Source: Paenibacillus montaniterrae (lineage in GTDB: Bacteria > Bacillota > Bacilli > Paenibacillales > Paenibacillaceae). From it: DNA of 42,343 bases. The notes beneath the pieces are model-generated. The model ran no database searches and was not told the DNA's origin. It saw only the letters and a program-made list of their open reading frames with translations. The translations under genes and the position numbers were made by a program. The stretch is taken from positions 1-42,343 of the forward strand of contig NZ_BOSE01000018.1 in NCBI RefSeq assembly GCF_018403185.1, given 5' to 3'. Positions 7,536 to 14,282 of this stretch are shown here, piece by piece (within the stretch, counting starts at the first letter, position 1; each line of letters opens with the position of its first letter).

Positions 7536-7635
7536 GTCGCCTTAGTACTAGGGTGCGGATTGAAAAACATATAGTATAATTTCGATTAAAAAAGAGTACA
7601 CAATGAGCGTTATATCTCACTGTGTACTCTTTTTT
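7536..7635 (+). ncRNA. CreA-like crRNA-resembling RNA (degenerate repeat plus guide)
   Basis: Positions 7536-7566 form a degenerate CRISPR repeat on the plus strand, opposite to the three arrays: GTCGC at the start and GTGCGGATTGAAAA at the end match the array repeat, and the centre CCTTAGTACTAGGG can still fold. It is 31 nt long against 32. The guide that follows starts ACATATAGTATAATTT (7567-7582) and runs about 21 nt into a rho-independent terminator, with no second repeat. The guide matches two PAM-flanked sites in the promoter region of the TIR-like gene. In known CreTA modules a crRNA-like antitoxin (CreA) guides Cascade to repress a toxin promoter through partial pairing. The parallel is inference from layout and pairing. 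Confidence 0.72.
7588..7635. terminator. Bidirectional terminator for cas3 and the small RNA
   Basis: A near-perfect hairpin pairs 7588-7602 with 7621-7635 (core GAGTACACA/TGTGTACTC), extended by TGAG/CTCA inside, with six A before and six T after. It can stop both the leftward cas3 transcript, whose stop codon is 34 bp away, and the rightward small RNA. Confidence 0.88.
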
Positions 7636-7668
7636 AGATTAATTTTTTTCAATTCCGTATTCAATAAA

Positions 7669-10140
7669 TCACCACCCTAAAAACTCCATTTCCCCTTCAC
7701 CATCAAGAGCTAGTCCATACTGCTTAGAATACATATTATCTTTTAAAGCTAGCACTTTACCATCCAGCAAAGACACAATCCCTTGCTGTTGAATCAAGCT
7801 AGACAGCTCTTGCTTATAAATATTAATAGAGTATTGCTGAGCTTGCTTTAGCAGCTTGCTCAAATCAGCAATCTTTTGATTGCCATTTAGCATCGTTATT
7901 ATTTCTTTTCCTTTTCCATAAGGAACAAGCACCGAAGTAGTAAGATCTGGAATGACATGAAAGCGCTCTGCCGCCGTTAAATGATTATGAGTCAGCATCA
8001 GTGGAGGCGGTGTTCCTTTTTCTGCTCTGTCCATAAAGGCCTTATAATATGGATTGCTATTTCCCATATCCAGCAACAAATTAACGATCGAGTGACCCGA
8101 TGATTTAATCTCATAGTCCAACTCTTTATTCATATCTTGGTAAAACTGCTTAAAATATAACTCCATTGCTTCCTGCGAGTCTAAACTACCACCATAAACT
8201 TTTACATCTTGATCTATTTCCTTAATTATTCTCTCAGTAATTTGTGCACCAATTTTAATTTCTTTCAGCTTGTCCAGCTTTTCTTCTTTATGTCGAATTA
8301 AGTAAACATAGCGTGAACGATGTTCGCCATGCCGATTGCAACGTCCAGCAGCCTGCGCAATGGAATCAAGCCCTGCTAGTGAGCGAATTACCGTTTGAAA
8401 GCTGATGTTTACACCCGCTTCAATAAGCTGCGTACTGACACAGACGATTTTTTTCTTTGCTTTAAGTTTGCCGCGAATTATTCTTAGCATACTTCTGCGG
8501 TGTCGGGCACACATTGAGGTGCTCAGATGGTATACACAAGTCTCCTCATCAATGCTTTCCTTCAAGCTATTATAGAGCTTTTTCACAACAGCCTTTGTAT
8601 TTAATATAACAAGCACACTATCAACCTGCTCTAATTGCTCATGCACCTTATCAGCTAGTTCTTCCGTTGTAAGCTCATGATCGATTTGCGGTACAAGTTC
8701 AACTCGTTTGAATGCATCTGCTACTTCCTGCAACTTATCTACCATTTCATTCTTATCTTGCATGATTAAAGGGTGCTTGACCGAATCAAGGGCTGGCTGC
8801 GTTGCTGTACAAAGCACAATCGTTGAATCACATGCTTGGTTTAAGAAATTAACAGCTCGATTAAATAATGAGACGCAATGAACAGGCACCTTCTGTGCTT
8901 CATCGAAAATAATGACTGATTTTGCAAGTTGATGAAGTCGCCTTATATTTTTTGTCCCTTTGCTATAATTGACGTTTAGAAACTGCACCATTGTTGTAAA
9001 AATAATTGGCGCATCCCAATTCTCCATTGCCAGCTTTGCTTTTTGAGAAGCACTCATAATGCCGTCTTCCATTTCATCGCCATCTTCCGACTCATCCTCA
9101 AGTAAGACATTGCAATGATGCTCCAGTACGGCTTCATGCTCTTTTAAAATGTTGCGAACCTCGGCAGCATTTTGCTCAATGATGTTCGTGTAAGGCACAA
9201 TACAAATAATATGTTCTTTTCCGTATTCTAACGCATGCTTTAGCCCGTAACGCAAGCTTGCTAACGTTTTGCCTCCTCCAGTAGGAATGGACAACGTATA
9301 GACTTCAGATTGCTTCAAAGCAAAGATGTCACATTGTTCTGACAACTGTTTGCGTAAAAAATAAATTTGTTCGCTTTCACCTTGCTTTAATTCAAGTTGC
9401 TGCAAGTATGCTGTTAACTTATCGTAGTAACGCCGAAACTTAGCTTGGACATGCTCTCCTTGACTAAGCTGTTCTTCAATTGAAATTTTTTCTTCAAATG
9501 CCCTTGAATTGTGACGATCCGCTTCGATTAGTGCGCTAAATACATACTTTGTTAAAAACATAATATTGGCGTATGGCTGATTGTTATCGCTTTTTATAAA
9601 CTGCTCCAGCTCTTTAACAGCTTGGAGCACATATTGCTCAAATTTCGGCTTACTCATTACTTTTTCAAAAAACATTTCGACCGTCAATTCGAAGTTCTTT
9701 ATTTCTTTAACACTAACGCGATGTAAAAATCCTTTTTCGGGCTCTGGTGGATAGTAATCTTTAAGATAGGAATGGTGGGAGATAACTGCATTGCCTACGA
9801 TTTCAGCTAGCAAATTGAAGAATTGAGCAGATGGCGACTGCATAGCTCGCTGATGATACATATGGAACAGCAGCTTGCCTCCAGCAGTAGAATGATCAAC
9901 CTTCCTTCCCTGTGGCGGGTTATCTGGATCAAGCACAGCTTGCTTAATATATTCGGCAAACTCCTGAGTATACTTTCCAACATCATGCAACAATCCAGCT
10001 AGCCCTGTAACATGGGGAATACCAAGCTTTGACCCTATCTTTTCCGCGAGCCTCATAACCTCAAGTAAATGCTGCTCAACGGTTTGAATAATACCATCAC
10101 TTTTTCTAATATGTGCGATTGATTCAATCATCGTTCTCAT
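7669..10140 (-). CDS. cas3: CRISPR-associated helicase-nuclease Cas3
   Basis: About 823 residues from the ATG at 10140, preceded by AAAGGA; the frame also has ATG codons at 10146 and 10155. Numbering below is from 10155. Cas3 is recruited by Cascade bound to target DNA and degrades it. The N-terminal HD nuclease shows LLHDVGK (His57-Asp58), DHSTAGG (88-93) and SHH (126-128). The superfamily 2 helicase shows Walker A PTGGGKT (291-297), DEAQ (419-422), CTATQP (449-454), then QLIEAGVNISF and the arginine-finger motif QAAGRCNRHGE. All expected motifs are intact. It is the first cas gene, separated from cas5 by the TIR-like gene and small RNA, and ends at the shared terminator. Confidence 0.96.
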   Translation of the reverse strand: MRTMIESIAHIRKSDGIIQTVEQHLLEVMRLAEKIGSKLGIPHVTGLAGLLHDVGKYTQEFAEYIKQAVLDPDNPPQGRKVDHSTAGGKLLFHMYHQRAMQSPSAQFFNLLAEIVGNAVISHHSYLKDYYPPEPEKGFLHRVSVKEIKNFELTVEMFFEKVMSKPKFEQYVLQAVKELEQFIKSDNNQPYANIMFLTKYVFSALIEADRHNSRAFEEKISIEEQLSQGEHVQAKFRRYYDKLTAYLQQLELKQGESEQIYFLRKQLSEQCDIFALKQSEVYTLSIPTGGGKTLASLRYGLKHALEYGKEHIICIVPYTNIIEQNAAEVRNILKEHEAVLEHHCNVLLEDESEDGDEMEDGIMSASQKAKLAMENWDAPIIFTTMVQFLNVNYSKGTKNIRRLHQLAKSVIIFDEAQKVPVHCVSLFNRAVNFLNQACDSTIVLCTATQPALDSVKHPLIMQDKNEMVDKLQEVADAFKRVELVPQIDHELTTEELADKVHEQLEQVDSVLVILNTKAVVKKLYNSLKESIDEETCVYHLSTSMCARHRRSMLRIIRGKLKAKKKIVCVSTQLIEAGVNISFQTVIRSLAGLDSIAQAAGRCNRHGEHRSRYVYLIRHKEEKLDKLKEIKIGAQITERIIKEIDQDVKVYGGSLDSQEAMELYFKQFYQDMNKELDYEIKSSGHSIVNLLLDMGNSNPYYKAFMDRAEKGTPPPLMLTHNHLTAAERFHVIPDLTTSVLVPYGKGKEIITMLNGNQKIADLSKLLKQAQQYSINIYKQELSSLIQQQGIVSLLDGKVLALKDNMYSKQYGLALDGEGEMEFLGW

Positions 10141-10155
10141 AATCATCCTTTCCAT

Positions 10156-10291
10156 TCAATTTTAATTTCATAAACTTGCATGGAATGCAGATGTACAAAG
10201 CTACTTGAAAATGAGCTAAGTGATGTTTCTATTGCTTTAAGCATACGTCTCGGAAGCAACAAAATGTCCTCTTGTCAGTGTAATTACTAGA
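10156..10291. other. Upstream region of cas3
   Basis: About 135 bp between cas3 and the worn end of array 2. It should contain the cas3 promoter, but no clear -35/-10 pair stood out to me. No TTCACATA site like those at the TIR-like promoter is present. Confidence 0.4.
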
Positions 10292-10649
10292 CTGGCTTCA
10301 CCCGCATCCGCTGGGAATGCGACATCCTTAAACTCATTCACCTTCCGATTAACTTTCAACCCACGCACTCGTATGGAGTGCGACCCATGTTCCGCTTGTT
10401 TTTCTTAGTAACGCAGCCGGAACTTTCAATCCACGCACGTAGAGTGCGACGCAGTTGTTCCGCAGACTCGATGTTATCCGAATTCTTTCAACCCACGCAC
10501 TCGCGTAGAGTGCGACGTGGTCCAGACCCACTTGCAGCGTCAATGGCAAGACTTTCAATCCACGCATCTACGTAAGATGCGACGGGGAGGAAGCAGGTAC
10601 TATGCCAAATTTTGATACTTTCAATCCACGCATCTACGTAAGATGCGAC
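10292..10649 (-). CRISPR. CRISPR array 2, type I-C, divergent and decaying repeats
   Basis: Six repeat units lie at 10292-10323 (degenerate), 10353-10384, 10423-10450 (only 28 bp, four bases lost from the stem), 10485-10516, 10552-10583 and 10618-10649. Spacers are 29-38 bp. The leader is on the right. Repeats vary: the two leader-proximal ones have stem GCATCT/AGATGC (minus strand), the older ones GCACTC/GAGTGC, always with paired changes. Repeats become worse away from the leader, the usual direction of decay. Confidence 0.93.
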
Positions 10650-10817
10650 GCTCCCGCATTTTCCCCTCGCGCAGCAAGGCTTTGCAAACGCTTTAGTGCG
10701 GATCGGTTTAACTATACCATATTTCAGAGGCTTTTTCACCCTGAAATTTCCGAAATCCCTTATTTTATGCGGGGTGCGGATCTCCCGGGGTTTTTATGTG
10801 AGCTTCCGACCCGCACC
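10650..10817 (-). promoter_or_regulatory. Leader of CRISPR array 2
   Basis: Homologous to the leaders of arrays 1 and 3. Minus-strand promoter candidate TATAGT (10711-10716) with extended TGG, 17 bp from GTGAAA (10734-10739); this is the closest to consensus of the three. GTGCGGATC (10696-10704, plus strand) overlaps the predicted start. Distal dyad 10773-10782 with 10808-10817 has one A:C contact, which becomes a G:U wobble if read as minus-strand RNA. Confidence 0.78.
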
Positions 10818-10833
10818 ACCTTGCAATACAAAA

Positions 10834-10870
10834 GGCTTTCAGCCGCCAATTTAGTTAGCGACCGAAAGCC
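10834..10870 (-). terminator. Terminator after array 3
   Basis: GGCTTTC (10834-10840) pairs with GAAAGCC (10864-10870), with further CGC/GCG pairing inside. On the minus strand it is followed by TTTTG. It lies just beyond the leader-distal end of array 3 and is homologous to the cas operon terminator at 642-682. Confidence 0.6.
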
Positions 10871-10888
10871 GACTTTCTTTCTCTTATT

Positions 10889-11388
10889 GACAAGTTGAAT
10901 CTATATCACGGGGATGCGACATTAGGGCGCAGCAAGTTACGGTTCTCCATTCAATCCATGCACTCATATAGAGTGCAATGTAACGATCAAGGGAATATAG
11001 ATGACAGTACTGGAAATCTTTCAATCCACGCATCCGCGTAGGATGCGACGCACTTACAAGGTTGAAGGTTTAACCGCTACGACACTTTCAATCCACGCAT
11101 CCGCATAGGATGCGACACCATTTCATTCGTGGAGCGCATGGTGCTTCGCGATCTTTCAATCCACGCATCCGCGTAGGATGCGACTGCAATTTCTGCAGGA
11201 GCATCACCAAAGGAGCTTACTTTCAATCCACGCATCCGCGTAGGATGCGACGCTCATATGCCCGTGGATAAGTGCAACGCAGCTTATCTTTCAATCCACG
11301 CATCCGCGTAGGATGCGACGATTGATGGCACTCCAAATGTGCAATATGGAGGGATTCTTTCAATCCACGCATCCGCGTAGGATGCGAC
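10889..11388 (-). CRISPR. CRISPR array 3, type I-C, six good and two decayed repeats
   Basis: Intact 32-bp repeats lie at 11018-11049, 11085-11116 (one base change in the loop), 11153-11184, 11220-11251, 11288-11319 and 11357-11388, identical to those of array 1 apart from the noted change. Two worn units follow away from the leader: 10948-10979, which keeps the stem GCACTC/GAGTGC but has lost the terminal GAC, and 10889-10920, of which mainly GGATGCGAC remains. Spacers between good repeats are 35-37 bp. Transcription is leftward. Confidence 0.95.
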
Positions 11389-11557
11389 AGCCCACACATT
11401 TCGTCCTTGCGCAGCAAGCATTTGCAAGCGTTTTAGTGCGGATCGGTTTAAATGTACCATATTTCAGGAGCAATTTCACCCTAAAATTGCTGAAAATCCT
11501 TATTTTATGCGTGTTGCGAACCTCCCAGGAATTTTATGTGCACTTGGGGTTCGCACC
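11389..11557 (-). promoter_or_regulatory. Leader of CRISPR array 3
   Basis: Its first 15 bases next to the array are identical to those of leader 1, except that the A+T-rich stretch is replaced by a GCGCA version as in leader 2. Minus-strand promoter candidate TACATT (11451-11456) and GTGAAA (11474-11479) keep the 17-bp spacing. The distal dyad (11513-11522 with 11548-11557) has changed at two base pairs by paired substitutions relative to leader 1, plus one mismatch. Confidence 0.78.
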
Positions 11558-11593
11558 AGAGTATGCAGCAGCTTGAGCAACTGCACTCCTTCT

Positions 11594-12631
11594 TCAACCA
11601 AGATGCTGCGCAAGGTTCTCATACATCCACTGGAACGACCGTGCCCCACAGATTTCGTGTCCACCTTCATGGATATGATAAGCAAACTGTTCAGCATATC
11701 CCCCCGCCTCATAAGCTTGCTGCAAATATGCAATTGCCTGCTTGCTTGAAGCAATCGGAAAAATCCTGTCGAGCTCACCTGCTTCAATAAACAGTCCGCG
11801 CGGCGCAATAAGGCTTGCCAGTTCTGGCTGCTCGGACTCTAGCAGTAAGGATGGCAAGTAATTATCGATACAATGCGGTATTGCCAGTATACTGCCGATA
11901 AATGTGTTCATCCAGCCGCATAGCACCGTCGCCTTTAACCGCTCATCCAATGCCGCAGTATAAGCCGCAATTAAACCGCCGCCGGAAAAGCCGAATATTC
12001 CAAGTTGATCCGGCTGTACATCGCTACGGCTTTGCATATAATCAATCGCCCGCATCGCTTCATAAACTCGCATTCCTGCAAGTGTTCTGCCGTTTGCAAG
12101 CAGTTGGGCAGACAGTGTAGCGCATGAACTGTAATGTGTATTTTGCTCCAGCTCTTTAGCCATGCGACGCGCGCCAAAGCCCATAATTTCTGGAATAATG
12201 ACCAGCATTCCTTTACGAACTAACTGAACTGCGAAGCGATTATGAATGCCTGGATCTTCAAGCAAATTACCGGACTTATCCATCCCGACTGCATCGTATT
12301 GACCGCCACTGCCATGTCCATGACAAGCAAGCACAGCTGGCCAAGGCCCTGCTCCAGCTGATTTAGGGATTAACACGATTACCGGGACTTGTACATGCTC
12401 CATTGTACGGTATGCAATCCGCTCCAAATAAAAATCTCCATAATCTCTGTGCTCAAGCCTCTGCGGCTCTAGCGGCGTATTCTGTTCAGGAAATGCTCCC
12501 AATGCCTTCTTCAAGGCTTCCATCAAGTGGAGACGTTGTTCAACAGAAGAGAGGCTGCTCAGCTTCTGTTCTCGTGCGGCAGCAGTTTGTTTATTTAATC
12601 CATCAATAAATGCATCCGTTGTCCAGTCCAT
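11594..12631 (-). CDS. Alpha/beta hydrolase, acetyl-esterase-like
   Basis: 345 residues, no signal peptide, so likely cytoplasmic. It is a serine hydrolase of the dienelactone-hydrolase / acetyl xylan esterase-like group (large Abhydrolase families). The nucleophile elbow is GFSGGG with Ser216; Asp288 (AGELDRIFP) and His325 (HEGGHEI) complete the triad. An oxyanion segment ACHGHGSGG lies at 102-110. The natural substrate cannot be told; removal of acyl groups from sugars is a common role of relatives. It stands alone, transcribed leftward toward array 3, and ends 37 bp before the array 3 leader dyad. No damage is visible. Confidence 0.8.
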   Translation of the reverse strand: MDWTTDAFIDGLNKQTAAAREQKLSSLSSVEQRLHLMEALKKALGAFPEQNTPLEPQRLEHRDYGDFYLERIAYRTMEHVQVPVIVLIPKSAGAGPWPAVLACHGHGSGGQYDAVGMDKSGNLLEDPGIHNRFAVQLVRKGMLVIIPEIMGFGARRMAKELEQNTHYSSCATLSAQLLANGRTLAGMRVYEAMRAIDYMQSRSDVQPDQLGIFGFSGGGLIAAYTAALDERLKATVLCGWMNTFIGSILAIPHCIDNYLPSLLLESEQPELASLIAPRGLFIEAGELDRIFPIASSKQAIAYLQQAYEAGGYAEQFAYHIHEGGHEICGARSFQWMYENLAQHLG

Positions 12632-12925
12632 TTGCTACAGCTCCTTTACTAGCCTTCGATATTGGTTAACGAAATGATTATTAATTGACAATTTGACGCT
12701 ATAGTACAATTCCTTCTTCTTAAAACAATGGATTCCTGCATAATGTAAAATGAATATCTAAATTTTTCTAGGGAATCCTCGTTATAGAGGCTGACTCTTT
12801 CGGGCTATAGCCGCAGAACTTGGACCATTGTACAATGATCAAAAGAGCAAGTTTTGCAACTCAGTAAGATAACCGGATAAAAGTGTTTCATGAATCATAA
12901 AAGCTACACAGAAAGGAAGATAGTG
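12632..12925. other. Divergent intergenic region
   Basis: About 290 bp between the leftward hydrolase and the rightward cytochrome gene. It must hold both promoters. TTGACA (12687 region) and a CATTGTACAATG palindrome near 12826 are visible, but no pair with normal spacing convinced me. Confidence 0.35.
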
Positions 12926-13288
12926 ATGTACAAATGGATTATGTTCACCTTATTTGGGCTGGCTGGCTTGCTAATTATTTTCCTGGTGGCGACAGGCTTG
13001 CCTGAAAAACAGGAGGTCGCGGAACAAGAGCCACAGTTTACTGTTCCGGAAATGGCAGTAGACGCTGAAGCTGCGGGACAAATCTTTCAAAGCCGCTGCA
13101 TTTCCTGTCATGGTACGGATTTACAAGGGGGCGCAGGCCCTGCTCTTGCTACAGTCGGTTCAACATTAAGCAAAGAAAGAATCTATACCGTGATTAAGGA
13201 AGGGCGTGGCGGTATGCCTTCCTTCGAAAAGCAGCTAAGCGAGGATGAAATCTTAACGTTAACCACCTGGCTTTCTTCATTAAAGTAA
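12926..13288 (+). CDS. Membrane-anchored small cytochrome c
   Basis: 120 residues from the ATG at 12926, which follows GAAAGGAAG; a longer frame from 12890 lacks a good site. An N-terminal membrane anchor (about residues 5-24) is followed by an acidic linker and a single class I cytochrome c domain. The heme attachment motif is CISCH (Cys58, Cys61, His62) and the sixth ligand is Met97 in GGMPSF. Such proteins (CccA-like cytochrome c550/c551) carry electrons on the outer face of the membrane to terminal oxidases in Bacillales. It is a single gene with a hairpin downstream. Confidence 0.9.
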   Translation: MYKWIMFTLFGLAGLLIIFLVATGLPEKQEVAEQEPQFTVPEMAVDAEAAGQIFQSRCISCHGTDLQGGAGPALATVGSTLSKERIYTVIKEGRGGMPSFEKQLSEDEILTLTTWLSSLK

Positions 13289-13333
13289 CAATCGACAAGT
13301 AACCAACCACCGATTAGCAGTCATCCAAAAAGA

Positions 13334-13381
13334 AAGGCGATCAAGCTAAAGATCTTATTAGGATCCCAGGTTGATCGCCTT
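13334..13381. terminator. Convergent terminator, cytochrome c and sortase genes
   Basis: AAGGCGATCAA (13334-13344) pairs with TTGATCGCCTT (13371-13381). The minus strand continues TTTCTTTTT, a good terminator for the sortase gene; the plus-strand T run is weaker. Confidence 0.8.
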
Positions 13382-13396
13382 ATTTGGTTGAGCAGC

Positions 13397-14164
13397 TTAC
13401 TCCACTCTTTTGGCGTGCACGATAAATCTCGCATCGCTTACTTCATAGGTACAAGTGACCAATGTCAGCAATTGATCATCCGTTGTAACCTCTACGTCCG
13501 CACTGTAAATGGAGCTGTCCACGATTTTGTTTAAATAATCGCTGTATTCCTGCTCGCTCTCAAATTCATACTTAAAAAATTGATTATCGGGAGGATAGAC
13601 ATAAACGGAAAAGATCTGCCATTTGGTTGGCTGCTCTAATGCATCAAACGTAATGAAGGCATGCTCCTTAAAATAGTCCTCTTTCTTATACTCGGACAGT
13701 TCGCCAAACATACTGCCATCCTTCATATGATGGCCATAGATGACGGTATGCGTCTCCTCAAGCACATTTTCATTCCGATAATCCATAAAAATCGCACCAC
13801 GAGATGATTTTTGCTTCTCGATATTATGATTCAAATAATAATCATTGTCTGTGTGCTTGACGACTGGATAATCTACACTTGTGCCTGGAATGCTAATCCA
13901 GCCTACAATCTCGGCATTGACCTCAAGCAAGCTATCAAATCGCTCTTTATATTGCTGCATAAGGTGGGAGGAATTTTGTTCTGTGCCGTTTGTTGTAGAC
14001 TGCTCAGCCTGCTTGACTTGAGAAGCCTCTGCATACTGCTGCTGCATGCGATCATTAATTTTACTGCTGGTATACCCGTCATACAGATAAAGGGCAATGC
14101 TGACACCGCTATAAATAAATATGCCAGCAAATATGATGACCAATAGACGCTTCAAATTTTTCAC
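13397..14164 (-). CDS. srtB: Class B sortase
   Basis: 255 residues with an N-terminal membrane anchor (about 7-28), GTG start. Sortases are transpeptidases that cut a sorting signal and join the protein to peptidoglycan. The class B architecture is seen in VGWISIPGTSVDYPVV and in the catalytic residues His145 (YGHHM), Cys238 (TLVTC) and Arg246 (DARF). The gene follows the large LPXTG protein gene on the same strand, 118 bp downstream past a hairpin, so that protein is the obvious substrate. Many class B sortases prefer NPQTN-like signals, but class B enzymes acting on PXTG-type signals are known. No other sortase is in the window. Confidence 0.9.
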   Translation of the reverse strand: MKNLKRLLVIIFAGIFIYSGVSIALYLYDGYTSSKINDRMQQQYAEASQVKQAEQSTTNGTEQNSSHLMQQYKERFDSLLEVNAEIVGWISIPGTSVDYPVVKHTDNDYYLNHNIEKQKSSRGAIFMDYRNENVLEETHTVIYGHHMKDGSMFGELSEYKKEDYFKEHAFITFDALEQPTKWQIFSVYVYPPDNQFFKYEFESEQEYSDYLNKIVDSSIYSADVEVTTDDQLLTLVTCTYEVSDARFIVHAKRVE

Positions 14165-14229
14165 ATTTATGCAACCCCGATCAATTACCTTACGATTTAT
14201 ACTCCGTAATACTCTCTCTCTTTAATAAG

Positions 14230-14261
14230 GAATGCGTACATTCCTGGGAATGTACGCATTC
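14230..14261 (-). terminator. Hairpin after the LPXTG gene
   Basis: A perfect 14-bp stem pairs 14230-14243 with 14248-14261 around CTGG, 22 bp after the stop codon of the surface protein. The following minus-strand stretch (TTATTAAAG) is only moderately T-rich, so it may be a partial terminator that lets some transcript reach the sortase gene. Confidence 0.65.
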
Positions 14262-14282
14262 TGCAACTAAGCATTAAAAGAA

